Part shown: positions 18,834 to 27,957 of the stretch, piece by piece
Layout: every line of letters starts with the position of its first letter
Position numbering within the stretch: position 1 is the stretch's first letter
Source: RYN-230 sp963837335
Lineage (GTDB): Bacteria > Actinomycetota > Actinomycetes > Streptosporangiales > Streptosporangiaceae
Reading direction: 5' to 3'
Length of the DNA: 64,000 nt
NCBI GenBank assembly: GCA_963837335.1
Contig: CAWINS010000032.1
Location: forward strand, 62,001 to 126,000
Made by a program: the position numbers and the translations under genes
Notes under the pieces: generated by a model
What the model was told of the DNA's origin: nothing
Database searches by the model: none
Seen by the model: only the letters and a program-made list of their open reading frames with translations

Positions 18834-19541
18834 ATGGATGAAGCGGGCCGCGCTGCGCCGATCCGGGTGTTCCTGCTTGATGATCATGAGATCGTCCGCC
18901 GCGGCGTCCGCGACCTCCTCGACACCGAACCCGGCATCACCGTCATCGGCGAAGCCGGCACCGCCGCCACCGCCCTGGCCCGCATCCCCGCCCTCAAACC
19001 CGACGTCGCCGTCCTCGACATCCGCCTCCCCGACGGCGACGGCGTCACCGTCTGCCGCGACCTCCGCTCCAAAATGCCCCAGCTCGCCTGCCTCATGCTC
19101 ACCAGCTACAGCGACGACGAAGCCCTCGTCGACGCCATCATGGCCGGCGCCGCCGGCTACGTCCTCAAGCAAATCCGCGGCACCGACCTCGTCGGCGCCA
19201 TCCGCACCATCGCCTCCGGCCAGTCCCTCCTCGACCCCCAGGCCGCCGCCACCGTCATGCGCCGCATCCGCGACCACGACACCACCACCGACCCCCTCGC
19301 CACCCTCACCGACCAAGAACGCCGCATCCTCGCCCTCATCGGCGAAGGCCTCACCAACCGCCAGATCGGCGACCGCCTCTTCCTCGCCGAAAAAACCGTC
19401 AAAAACTACGTCTCCGCCCTCTTCGCCAAACTCGGCATGCAACGCCGCGCCCAAGCCGCCGCCTACGCGGCCCGGATCTTCGACCAGCCGCATCCCGGCC
19501 GCGGCGGCCATGGGCAGCCAGGCTGGGGACCGGTCAGCTGA
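18834..19541 (+). CDS. DevR/DosR-like response regulator, NarL/LuxR family
   Basis: Two-component DNA-binding regulator. It has an N-terminal receiver domain (acidic pair D16-D17, phospho-acceptor D62 in VLDIRLPDGDG, T90, K112) and a C-terminal LuxR HTH (LTDQERRILALIGEGLTNRQIGDRLFLAEKTVKNYVSALFAKLG in part). ATG 18834 is chosen because GAGGAG lies about 10 bp upstream; ATG 18825 is too close to it. The body of the gene (about 18895-19465) uses almost only C-ending codons with AAA, GAA and CAA, unlike all neighbours. It faces the kinase gene, and their stop codons overlap by 8 bp. Confidence 0.93.
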   Translation: MDEAGRAAPIRVFLLDDHEIVRRGVRDLLDTEPGITVIGEAGTAATALARIPALKPDVAVLDIRLPDGDGVTVCRDLRSKMPQLACLMLTSYSDDEALVDAIMAGAAGYVLKQIRGTDLVGAIRTIASGQSLLDPQAAATVMRRIRDHDTTTDPLATLTDQERRILALIGEGLTNRQIGDRLFLAEKTVKNYVSALFAKLGMQRRAQAAAYAARIFDQPHPGRGGHGQPGWGPVS

Positions 19542-21268
19542 CCGGCACCCGCCAGTCGAGGTGGGTACCCTGGCCCTCGGCCGGGCCGATCACGAGCTTG
19601 CCGCCGAGGTCCGCGGCGCGCTCAGCCATGTTGGCCAGGCCACTGCGCCGGGTGATCTGGCCCATCCCGGTGCCGTCGTCACGGACCCGCAGGATCAGCT
19701 CGTCCCCCACCTCCACGGTCACGTCCACCCGGCTGGCGGCCGCGTGCCGGGCCGCGTTCGACAGTGCCTCACGGAGCGCGCTGAGCATCTGCTCGCCCGC
19801 GCCCGCGGGCACCGCCTCGTCGAGCGGGCCGACCAGCCGCAACGACGGGGCGAACCCGAGTGCGGCGGTCATCTCATCCACGACCTCAAGCACCCGCGAC
19901 CGGAGTCCGTGTTGCCTGGCGTCGCCCCGGGACTGGAGTGAGAAGATCGCGGAACGGATCTCCCGGATCGTCTCGTCGAGGGCATCCACCGCGCTGCTCA
20001 CCCGGGTCGCGGCCTCGGGCCGGGTCAGCAGCGGCATGGCCCCCTGCAGGGACATGCCGGTGGCGTAGAGCCGCTGGATAACGAGGTCGTGCAGGTCCCG
20101 GGCGATCCGGTCGCGGTCGGTGAAGATGGCCAGCCGCTCCGCGTCCTGGCGGTGCTCGGCGAGTTCGAGCGCGATGCCCGCCTGCGCCGCGAAGGTCAGG
20201 ACCATCTCGACCGCCTCGTGGGCCAGCGGCATCGCCCCGGTGTCGCGGCCCACCGTGAACACGCCGCGGACGTCGCCGGGTGCGCCCAGCGGGAGGATGA
20301 TGGCCGGCCCGAGCGGCATGTGCTCCCGGGCCGCGCCCGCCACCCGCTCATCGTGGCCGAAGTCCTCCAGGACGACCGCTTCGCCGGAGGTCAGGACCTC
20401 ACCGGACACCGAGGCGCTGACCGGGAGCACCAGCCCGATGGCCTCCGGCGCGCCTGCCCCCGCCGCATGCTGGATGACCAGCTGCTGACGGTCCCGGGTC
20501 GGCAGGGCCAGCGCGACCAGGTCCGCACCCGACATTTCCAGCGCCTGCTGGGTGACCAGGGCCAGCACCTCATCCGGCGGGTCGCCGGACAGCAGCCGCC
20601 TGGTCACCTCGCTGCTGGCCCGCAGCCAGCGCTGCTGGCGGCGGCCCTCCTCGTACAGCTTGGCGTTGTCGATCGCCACACCGGCCGCCGCGGCCAGCGC
20701 GACGAGCAGCGCCTCGTCCTCCTCGTCGAACTCGGCGCCGCCCTCCTTCTCGGTCAGGTAGAGGTTGCCGTAGACCTCGTTCCGGACCCGCACCGGGACG
20801 CCGAGGAAGCTCTTCATCGGCGGATGCCCGGGCGGGAAGCCGCTCGACTTGGGGCTGCCCGAGATGTCCGGCAGCCGCAGCGGGCGCGGGTTGGTGATCA
20901 GCGCACCGAGCAGGCCCCGGCCTTCCGGCCAATGATGGATGGCCTCGATCTCGTCGTCGGCCAGCCCGACCGGGACGAATTCGGCCAGCCGTCCTCCCTC
21001 GCCGATGATCCCCAGCGCACCGTAACGGGCCCGGACCAGGGTGATCGCGGCCTCGACGATCTGCGTGAGCACCGTCTCGAGGTCGAGGGTGGTCGCCGAC
21101 GGCGACGACCGCTTCCAGGAGCGTGTAGACCCGGTCCCGGGTGGCCAGCACGGTCTGCAGCCGGGCCTGAAGCTCGCTGAGCAGATCATCGAGGCGCAGC
21201 TGCGGAGGCGCAGGATGAGGACCTGTCGGCTCCACCAGCCTCTCCCCGGACTTACATTGGCCAGACAT
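19534..21268 (-). CDS. DevS/DosT-like GAF-GAF sensor histidine kinase, frameshifted
   Basis: Two GAF domains (about residues 60-200 and 230-380 of the reconstructed protein) followed by a HisKA_3 dimerisation domain with the phospho-acceptor His in RDRIARDLHDLVIQRLYATG and a HATPase domain (ALREALSNAARHAAASRV, RDDGTGMG). In DevS and DosT the GAF domains bind haem and sense oxygen or redox; haem binding cannot be judged here. The protein starts at ATG 21268 (MSGQCKSGERLVEP). One indel near 21099 separates the first 55 or so residues from the rest. The cognate partner is the convergent response regulator at 18834. Confidence 0.9.
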
Positions 21269-21455
21269 ACGTTGGGTAACGGATAATCTCTGAACCAACG
21301 GTATCGCCTGGCCGTTGTGCTGTCTGTAGCGGCTTGGCGTTCCCCTAGCCTCGTGACCTGCCAGGGAAAACTCTCCCGTGGGGGCAAGAAACCCCCCGCG
21401 GAGGGCAGCCCGGGACATGAAGCCGGGGGCGTAGTTCGGTGCGGTCCGGCCAGAG

Positions 21456-22079
21456 GTGATGATGGTGAGCGTGACGCGGACGCTCAAGCGCTGGGTCACA
21501 GCGCTTGCCCGCCGGATGGGTATCGATGCCAACCCCCTCCGCCGGGGCTGTGACCGGGCTGAGGGATGGGTGCGGCTCGGGCTCGTGGTGGTCTTCCTGG
21601 TCGCCAGCCCGCTGGCCGCCATCGGCCTGGGTCATCTGACGAATGACGCGTCGATCCGGGCGGCGCGGGCCCAGGCGGCGAGCGAGCACTGGATCCCCGC
21701 GGTGCTGCTGGAGCGAGTCTCGCGGAACCCTAATGACCCGCTGGCCGGCACGACGCAACTGGCCTGGACGCAGGCCAAGTGGACCGCGCCGGACGGGCGG
21801 CAGCGCCGGGGCGAGGTCCCCGCGGAAGTCGGCAGCCGGGCAGGCACCCAGGTGCACATCTGGGTGGACGAGGACGGCAATCTCGTCTACGGGCCGATCG
21901 GGCAGGGCCAGATCGCGAGCCGGGTCATCGCGGTAGTCGCGCTGACCCCCGCCGTGCTGGCGGTGATCCTGCTCAGCGTGGCCTGGCTGACCGGCCGGCT
22001 GCTGGACCGCCGGCGGATGGTCAGGTGGGCCACGGAATGGTCAGCCGTTGAGCCGCTGTGGACCAAGCGGACCCACTGA
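21456..22079 (+). CDS. Rv1733c-like two-helix membrane protein
   Basis: About 206 residues, with MGIDANPLRRGCDRAEGWVRLGLVVVFL close to the N-terminal signature of the Rv1733c family, a member of the DosR dormancy regulon of M. tuberculosis. Two membrane segments are visible (about residues 38-58 and 160-182) around an extracytoplasmic domain containing GTQVHIWVDEDGNLVYGP. The function is unknown. GTG 21456, ATG 21459 and ATG 21462 are all possible starts after CAGAGGTG. Its position next to the DevR/DevS-like pair supports membership of the same regulon. Confidence 0.85.
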   Translation: MMMVSVTRTLKRWVTALARRMGIDANPLRRGCDRAEGWVRLGLVVVFLVASPLAAIGLGHLTNDASIRAARAQAASEHWIPAVLLERVSRNPNDPLAGTTQLAWTQAKWTAPDGRQRRGEVPAEVGSRAGTQVHIWVDEDGNLVYGPIGQGQIASRVIAVVALTPAVLAVILLSVAWLTGRLLDRRRMVRWATEWSAVEPLWTKRTH

Positions 22080-22184
22080 CACATTCCGGCGATACCGCGC
22101 TGGAGACCAGCATCCTGGCCGGCCGCCGGCTCCCGGCGTGGCCCCGGCCGGCGCTGGCCCGCCGGTCCCCAGCCTGGGCCCAGG

Positions 22185-22213
22185 TTGACGGCGGTCGCCG
22201 CCGTGACCATAAT
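22185..22213 (+). promoter_or_regulatory. promoter upstream of the 22314 gene
   Basis: TTGACG (22185-22190), a 17-bp spacer and CATAAT (22208-22213) form one of the better sigma-70-like promoters in the window. It is followed by the AT-rich direct repeat AATTCCTAAATTCCTA. The leader to GTG 22314 would be about 95 nt. Confidence 0.5.
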
Positions 22214-22313
22214 TCCTAAATTCCTAGGCGCGAACGCCCCCGGGCGGGACGCGCTTCACGATGTAGCCCAGCAGCGCGGCTACCTCTGTCACAGATGGCA
22301 GCGGGAGTAAGCC

Positions 22314-22742
22314 GTGCTCGCACACGAACCGGACGAGGGCCTGGCGGGGCCTTCCTCCCGGCCACCGGCCGGGAACGGCTGGGCGGCCAGCCCGGACCGC
22401 GAAGTGCTGGACACCGCACGGTTCCGGCTTTCCACCCGGAACCAGGGCCTCGTCGCCGATCCGTCGCTCTCGCGGGCGCTGGATGATCTCCGCGCCGTGG
22501 CCGCGGTGCGCCTGGCGGCCCGGTACGGAGCCCAGCCACCCGCCGGGCCGCTGGATCTCGGGGCCGGCCTGGTCATGCTCGGCAACCTGCGGCTCTACCT
22601 GGACGCGCTCGAGGCCGACCTGCTCGACGCGGCCACGCACCTGGGCCTGAGCTGGGACCTGATCGCGGCCATCATCGGCCTCCCGGCCGACGACGCCCGG
22701 CACCGGCTGCTCGAACTGCGCGACCACCCGGACCCGCACTAG
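22314..22742 (+). CDS. hypothetical HTH-like protein
   Basis: Not recognised with certainty. 142 residues from GTG 22314, with GGGAG upstream. The N-terminal half is low complexity. The C-terminal half (LRLYLDALEADLLDAATHLGLSWDLIAAIIGLPADDARHRLLEL) has the pattern of a helix-turn-helix resembling sigma region 4 or a homeodomain. No membrane segments. A longer minus-strand frame (22224-22904) overlaps but lacks protein-like composition. It might be a small DNA-binding regulator. Confidence 0.55.
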   Translation: MLAHEPDEGLAGPSSRPPAGNGWAASPDREVLDTARFRLSTRNQGLVADPSLSRALDDLRAVAAVRLAARYGAQPPAGPLDLGAGLVMLGNLRLYLDALEADLLDAATHLGLSWDLIAAIIGLPADDARHRLLELRDHPDPH

Positions 22743-22853
22743 ATCACGGACAGCGCCGTCCGGAATACTCCCGGTTTGAACCCGGCTCACAGAGGCAGAT
22801 AACTCGAGGCTGCCGCAGCCTGCGGTGGCCGTGACGCCTGGCCACCCGGCCAG

Positions 22854-22897
22854 CCGGACAGGGGACGTACGCAGTCCGGACAGGGGACGTGCGCAGT
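22854..22897. repeat. two perfect-phase 22-bp tandem repeats
   Basis: CCGGACAGGGGACGTRCGCAG plus T occurs twice head to tail (22854-22875 and 22876-22897) with one difference (A/G). The second copy ends on the GTG start of the GAF-ANTAR gene. Such repeats could bind a regulator or be a slipped-strand duplication. Confidence 0.7.
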
Positions 22898-23729
22898 GGA
22901 GCATGGTATATCGCCGGGCCCGCCTGGCGAGAGACAGGAAATGCCGCCGGTCCCGCCCGGCGAAGGGCAGGAAATGCCGCCGGTCCCGCCCGGCGAGCGG
23001 TACGAGGACCTGGTCGAGGCCTTCACCGTGCTCAGCGGGGCGCTGGCGGAAGACGAATCAGTCCATGACACGTTGCAGAGCATCCTCGCGATGACGCTGA
23101 AGCTCGTCCCGGGCTGCAGCGCGGCGAGCGTGACGGTGCTGGACGAGAAGGGCCAGCCGAGCACGATCGCGGCCACCGACGAGGACACCCTGGAACTGGA
23201 CCGCCGGCAGTACCTGCTGAACGACGGCCCGTGCATGGATGCCGCCCGGCGGCAGCAGGTGAACCGGTGGAACCTGCTCGAGGCCGAGCAGCAGTGGCCC
23301 GACTTCACCAGCCTGGCCAAGGAAGTGGGCCTGCACAGCTACCTCGCGGCCGGCCTGGGCTTCGGTGACCAGCGGCTCGGGGCGCTGAACCTGAGCAGCC
23401 GCGACCCCGACGGCTTCAGCCGGCTCGACGAGGGGCTGGTCGCGCTGTTCATCGCGCCCGCCGCGGCCGCCATCGTGACCATGACCCGGTACGCGCGGGC
23501 CCGTGACCTGGCCGACCAGCTCAACCAGGCGCTGCGGTCCCGGGCCGTCATCGACCAGGCCCTCGGGATCATCATGGCGGAGTCCAAGATCGACGCGCAG
23601 CGGGCTTTCGCGGTGCTCAGCCGGGCCTCGAACAACCGGCGGATGAAGCTCCGGGACCTGGCCGCCGAGATCGTGACCCGGGTCAGCGGGCAGGCCCCCG
23701 CCGAGTACGCGGGCGACGCACAACCCTGA
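22896..23729 (+). CDS. GAF-ANTAR transcription antitermination regulator
   Basis: GAF sensor domain (about residues 45-195) followed by an ANTAR RNA-binding domain (about 205-265: LRSRAVIDQALGIIMAESKIDAQRAFAVLSRASNNRRMKLRDLAAEIV). ANTAR proteins bind paired RNA hairpins and relieve termination; the ligand of this GAF domain is unknown. GTG 22896 is the longest start. The N-terminus is an 11-residue repeat (PPVPPGEGQEM), and internal ATGs at 22941 and 22974, each after CAGGAA, are alternative starts. It is one of three GAF-ANTAR proteins in the window. Confidence 0.88.
   Translation: MEHGISPGPPGERQEMPPVPPGEGQEMPPVPPGERYEDLVEAFTVLSGALAEDESVHDTLQSILAMTLKLVPGCSAASVTVLDEKGQPSTIAATDEDTLELDRRQYLLNDGPCMDAARRQQVNRWNLLEAEQQWPDFTSLAKEVGLHSYLAAGLGFGDQRLGALNLSSRDPDGFSRLDEGLVALFIAPAAAAIVTMTRYARARDLADQLNQALRSRAVIDQALGIIMAESKIDAQRAFAVLSRASNNRRMKLRDLAAEIVTRVSGQAPAEYAGDAQP
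22935..22996. repeat. 33-bp coding repeat at the 5' end of the GAF-ANTAR gene
   Basis: A 29-bp core beginning CAGGAAATGCCGCCGGTC occurs at 22935-22963 and 22968-22996 with a period of 33 bp (11 codons), and a degenerate copy precedes it. It encodes Pro-rich repeats. The count may vary between strains. Confidence 0.7.
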
Positions 23730-23819
23730 TCCACGTCCGCGGGCCAGGCGGGGCAAAGTACGATACCGACTACTGCAGGCCCTGGAGCCAGGTCCTGAGC
23801 AGGCGGGCCCGGGAGGCGG

Positions 23820-24299
23820 ATGAACCAGGACGCGGTGCGGCTGGGCGCGGCCCCGCTGAACCGGGACGGGTCGCAGCGCCCGGGGCTGGCTCCGGCGGAC
23901 CTGGACCGCGCGGAAGCCGGGCTGTCGGCCCTGCTCGAGGCGTGGCAGCGGGCGATCGAGGAGCTCGGCGCCATGGTCCCGCCCGCCCAGGTACGCGCGC
24001 TGCTCATCATCGAGGCCACGGACGACCTGAACGTGACCGGCCTGGCCCGGCTGCTGGGCGCCTCCCCCTCGGCGACCAGCCGGCTGTGCGACCGCCTGGC
24101 CGCGGCCGGGCTGCTGGCCCGCCTGCCCGCCGTGGCCAGCCGCCGGGAGATCCTGCTCCAGTTGACCGAGTCCGGCCAGCGGCTCGCCGCCTGGGTCCGC
24201 GAGCAGCGGCGGGCGGCGCTGCTCCAGGTGCTGGAGGAAATCAGCCCGGACGGGCGGGCCGATCTGGCCCGCGGGCTCAGCGAGGTGCCGCTGCCCTAG
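23820..24299 (+). CDS. MarR-family transcriptional regulator
   Basis: Winged-helix repressor of 159 residues from ATG 23820, after GGGAGG. The wHTH core is VRALLIIEATDDLNVTGLARLLGASPSATSRLCDRLAAAGLLARLPAVASRREILLQLTESG, with the recognition helix SPSATSRLCDRL and the wing ASRREILLQLT. Dimerisation helices flank it. Its 3' end overlaps the convergent cydDC gene by 23 bp. Small redox-active or phenolic ligands are common for this family; the target is not evident. Confidence 0.88.
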   Translation: MNQDAVRLGAAPLNRDGSQRPGLAPADLDRAEAGLSALLEAWQRAIEELGAMVPPAQVRALLIIEATDDLNVTGLARLLGASPSATSRLCDRLAAAGLLARLPAVASRREILLQLTESGQRLAAWVREQRRAALLQVLEEISPDGRADLARGLSEVPLP

Positions 24300-27200
24300 C
24301 GGCCGCCAGCATCCGCTGGTACAGGCCGCCCGCCTCGAGCAGCGCCTGGTGCGTGCCCCGCTCGGCCACCCGGCCGCCGTCCAGCACGACGATCTCGTCC
24401 ACCTGGTCCAGCCCGTCCATCTCGTGCGTGATCAGCAGGGTCGCCCGGCCCCGGGTGCTGGCCTGCGCGGTCGCGGCCAGCAGGTCCGCGGTCAGCGCGC
24501 GCCGGTTCTCCGGGTCCAGGTGCGCGGTGGGCTCGTCCAGGATCAGCAGGGCCGGGTCGGCCAGCAGCGCGCGGGCCAGCGCGATCCGCTGCCGCTCGCC
24601 TCCGGATACGGCGGTGCCGCGGGGCCCGACGGGGGTGTCCCAGCCCCGCGGCAGCGAGGCGATCCAGGGCAGCAGCCTCGCCCGCCCGGCGGCGTCCTCC
24701 AGCTCCTGCTGGCTGGCCCCGGGCCGGGCCAGCCGGATGTTCTCGGCGATGGTGGTGTCGAACAGGTGCGGGTCCTGCGCGCACCCGGTGATCATCGTGC
24801 GTACCTCGTCCGGGTCGTAGCTGGCCAGGTCGGCTCCGCCCAGGGTGGCCGAGCCGCCCGCCAGATCCCAGAACCGCAGCAGCACGGCGGCCACCGTGGA
24901 CTTGCCGGCCCCGCTCGGGCCGACCAGGGCCACCCGGCGGCCGGCGTCCAGGTCGAGGTCCACGCCGTCGAGGGCCAGCGGGCCGCCCGGCTCGTAGCGC
25001 ACCTGGGCCCCGCGCAACCGCACCCGCAGCGGCCCGCCCGGCAACCGGCGGGGCGCGGCCGGCGCGGTCACCGGGTCGGGCGCATCCAGCACCGCGCCCA
25101 CCCGGACCGCGCTGGCCCGGGCGTGGCCGAGCGCGACGGCGGCCGCGGGCAGCGCGGTCACGGCCTCGAAGGCGGCCAGCGCGGTCAGCGTGATCACGGC
25201 CAGCGGCACCCGGCTCATCGAGCCCGAACCGACCGCGGCCACGCCCAGGATGAGCACCCCCCACAGGGTCAGCCCGGCCACCGCCTGGGACAGCCCGCTG
25301 CCCAGCGCGGCACCGGCCGCCGACGTCCGGGCCAGCCGGGTCAGCTCCTGGTCGGCCGCATCGGACCGGGCCAGCGCGCCGTCCTGGGCGCCGAACGCGT
25401 GCAGGTCCGCGGCCCCGGCCAGGAGGTCGGTCACCCGGGCGCTCAGCTCGCCGCGGGCGGGCGCGGTGCGCCGCGCCGCCCGGCGGCCCCGGGCCGCGGC
25501 CAGCCACGAGACGGCCAGCCCGGCCACCAGCAGCCCGGCGGCCAGCACCGCGCCGGCCGGGGCCAGGATGACCAGGCACACGCCGGCCGCGCCCGCGCCG
25601 ACCAGGAAGGCGGTCAGCGGCGGCGCGATGCCGCGGATGAACAGGTCCTGGGTGGCGTCCACGTCGCTGACCAGCCGGGCCAGCAGGTCGCCGGACCGGA
25701 AGTCGCGCAGCCCGGCCGGGGCCAGCCGCTCCAGCCGCTGATAGACCCGGACCCGCACGTCGGCCAGCACCCGGAAGGCCGCGTCGTGCGAGCTGAGCCG
25801 CTCGATGTAGCGGAACACCCCCCGCCCCACCGACAGTGCGCGGACCGCGACCACGGCCACGGAGATGGCCACGATGTTGGGGTGCTGCGAGGCCCGGGCC
25901 AGCAGGAAGCCGGACACCGCGAGCAGCCCCACGGCGCAGCCGGTGGACACCGCGCCCGCCAGCACGGCCACCACGAGCTGACCGCGCAGCGGCCGGGCCA
26001 TCCGGAGCAGCCGCAGCAGCGGGTGCGCGACCCCGGACCGGGCGGGCCGGGACCGGGCGGGACGGTCCGGCCCGGTGGGCGAGGCCGGCCGGGCGGCGGC
26101 GGGCGAGGCGGTCATGGCGCAGCCGCCAGCGGGCGCGCGCCGGGCCCCGGGCCGGCCTCCGGGCCAGGCCCCGGACCGGCCGGGCCGGGCGCCGGGCCGG
26201 ACCCGGAACCGGCACCGACCAGGCACCGGGCCGAAGCAGCCCGCGGCCAGGACGAGCCGGCCCTGGTCGAGCAGGACGGTCCGGTCCGCGCCGCCGACGC
26301 GGTCCGCGCCGCCGGACCAGCCCGGCCCGTGGGTGATGAGCACCACGGTCCGCCCGATCATCAGCCGCTCGATGGTGTCGATGATCATCCGGGCGGTGAG
26401 CGGGTCCAGGTGCGCGGCGGGCTCATCGAGCAGCAGCAGGGGCGCGTCCTGGAGGAACGCCCGGGCCAGCGCGATCCGCTGCCGCTGGCCCGCGGACAGC
26501 CGCGCGCCGCGTTCCCCCAGCGGCGTCCGGTAGTCACGGGGCAGCGACCCGATGAACTCCGCCGCGCCGGCCAGGGCGGCCGCGTGCGCGATGTCGGCCG
26601 CGGACGCGTCGGGGCGGCCCAGGGCGATGTTGCTGGCCACGGTGCCGTCGAACAGGTACGGGTGCTGGGGAACCCAGGCCAGCTGGCGGCGCCAGGCGGC
26701 CAGGTCGAACGCAGAGATATCGGTCCGCGGCGCCCCGGGCGGGCCGGCCTCGATCCGCCCCCCGGTCGGTGCGGTGAACCGGAGCAGCAGGGCCAGCAGC
26801 GAGCTCTTGCCCGCGCCGCTCGGCCCGGCGATGGCGATCCGCTCACCGGGCCGGATCGTCAGCGACACCCGGTCCAGCGCGGCCCGGTCCCGGCCCGGGT
26901 ACATCAGCGACGCCCCGTTAAGGAAAATAAAGTCGCGGCGCAGGTCGGCCTGCGCGGGCGGGCCAGACGCCGGCCCGCGTCCCGCGGGGACCGCCTGCTC
27001 GGGCAGGGGGGTGTCGAGGATCTCGCAGGCGCGGCCGGCCGCGGTGACCCCCTCCATGCTCGCGTGGAACTGCAGGCCGACCGCGCGCAGCGGCAGGTAC
27101 GCCTCCGGGGTGAGCAGCAGGACCAGCAGGGCGGTCTGGTACGGAATGTGCCCGGCCAGCAGCCGCAGCCCGACCTCCACCGCCACCAGCGCGGTCGCGA

Positions 27201-27957
27201 TGGCCGCGGACAGCTCCAGCACCAGGGCGGACAGGAACGCCACCCGCAGCGTGCGCATGGTCGCGTGCCGGTGCGCGTCGGTGACTTCGCGGATCACCGT
27301 GGCCTGGGCCTTGGCCCGGCCGAACAGCTTGAGCGTGGGCAGGCCCTCGACCACGTCGAGGAAGTGCCCGCTGAGACGGGCCAGCAGCCGCCACTGCCGC
27401 TCGGTCTGGGCCCGGGTCTGCAACCCGATCAGCACCGCGAAGACCGGGATCAGGGGCAGCGTGACCGCGATCACCACGGCGGAGATCCAGTCGGCCAGCC
27501 CCACCCGGACCAGCACCGCCACCGGCACCAGGAAGGCCAGCACGAGCTGGGGCAGGAACCGGGCGAAGTACGGGTCGAGCGCGTCGAGGCCCTTGGTGGA
27601 CAGGGTGGCGAGTTCCCCGGTCTGCTGGCCGCCGAGCCACGCCGGTCCCAGCCGGACCACGTGCGCGGTGAGCTTGCGGCGCAGCTGGGACTTGACCGCC
27701 GCGGCGGCCCGCAGGGCGGCCAGTTCCCCGCCGTAGGCGGCGATCGCCCGGCCGGCCAGCACGGCGAGCAGCACGGCCAGCGTGGCACCCAGCGCGGCCA
27801 CGCCGGTCCCGATGGCCGGGGCCGCCAGGGCGTGGGCCAGCAGGCCGGCCTGGGCCAGGATCAGCGCCGTGGTGACCAGCCCCAGCCCGACGGTCAGGAC
27901 CAGGTAACCCCGGGCCGCGGACGCATACCGGAGCAGCCGCGGATCGACCGGCCTCAT
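24277..27957 (-). CDS. cydDC: fused thiol-reductant ABC exporter CydDC
   Basis: One polypeptide of about 1227 residues joining CydD (1 to about 600) and CydC (about 615-1227). Each half has six membrane helices and a nucleotide-binding domain. CydD half: GPSGAGKSS, LSAGQRQRIALARA, LLLLDEPAAHLD. CydC half: GPSGAGKST, VSGGERQRIALARA, LLILDEPTAHLD. CydDC exports glutathione or cysteine in E. coli and is needed for cytochrome bd assembly. Fused versions are known in Streptomyces. The linker (coded about 26120-26260) is Arg/Gly/Pro-rich; ATG 26115 at MTASPAAARP could be a separate cydC start, so a missed stop cannot be ruled out. No cydA or cydB lies in the window. Confidence 0.92.
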   Translation of the reverse strand: MRPVDPRLLRYASAARGYLVLTVGLGLVTTALILAQAGLLAHALAAPAIGTGVAALGATLAVLLAVLAGRAIAAYGGELAALRAAAAVKSQLRRKLTAHVVRLGPAWLGGQQTGELATLSTKGLDALDPYFARFLPQLVLAFLVPVAVLVRVGLADWISAVVIAVTLPLIPVFAVLIGLQTRAQTERQWRLLARLSGHFLDVVEGLPTLKLFGRAKAQATVIREVTDAHRHATMRTLRVAFLSALVLELSAAIATALVAVEVGLRLLAGHIPYQTALLVLLLTPEAYLPLRAVGLQFHASMEGVTAAGRACEILDTPLPEQAVPAGRGPASGPPAQADLRRDFIFLNGASLMYPGRDRAALDRVSLTIRPGERIAIAGPSGAGKSSLLALLLRFTAPTGGRIEAGPPGAPRTDISAFDLAAWRRQLAWVPQHPYLFDGTVASNIALGRPDASAADIAHAAALAGAAEFIGSLPRDYRTPLGERGARLSAGQRQRIALARAFLQDAPLLLLDEPAAHLDPLTARMIIDTIERLMIGRTVVLITHGPGWSGGADRVGGADRTVLLDQGRLVLAAGCFGPVPGRCRFRVRPGARPGRSGAWPGGRPGARRAPAGGCAMTASPAAARPASPTGPDRPARSRPARSGVAHPLLRLLRMARPLRGQLVVAVLAGAVSTGCAVGLLAVSGFLLARASQHPNIVAISVAVVAVRALSVGRGVFRYIERLSSHDAAFRVLADVRVRVYQRLERLAPAGLRDFRSGDLLARLVSDVDATQDLFIRGIAPPLTAFLVGAGAAGVCLVILAPAGAVLAAGLLVAGLAVSWLAAARGRRAARRTAPARGELSARVTDLLAGAADLHAFGAQDGALARSDAADQELTRLARTSAAGAALGSGLSQAVAGLTLWGVLILGVAAVGSGSMSRVPLAVITLTALAAFEAVTALPAAAVALGHARASAVRVGAVLDAPDPVTAPAAPRRLPGGPLRVRLRGAQVRYEPGGPLALDGVDLDLDAGRRVALVGPSGAGKSTVAAVLLRFWDLAGGSATLGGADLASYDPDEVRTMITGCAQDPHLFDTTIAENIRLARPGASQQELEDAAGRARLLPWIASLPRGWDTPVGPRGTAVSGGERQRIALARALLADPALLILDEPTAHLDPENRRALTADLLAATAQASTRGRATLLITHEMDGLDQVDEIVVLDGGRVAERGTHQALLEAGGLYQRMLAAARAAAPR

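Noticed and set aside
18838..19941. Long plus-strand frame of 367 codons over the response regulator, and a 253-codon minus-strand frame at 18750-19511
   Set aside because: Both are shadows produced by the C-ending codon bias of the regulator. Their compositions (Ser/Pro/Ala or Gly/Asp/Val runs) are not protein-like.
22224..22904. Minus-strand frame of 226 codons
   Set aside because: It is antisense to a better-supported gene at 22314 and to the start of the GAF-ANTAR gene, with no recognisable domain and no ribosome site.
26115..26300. Separate cydD and cydC genes
   Set aside because: ATG 26115 could start cydC, but no stop interrupts the frame, and fused CydDC proteins are known in actinomycetes. 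The fusion is kept, with the doubt noted in the entry.
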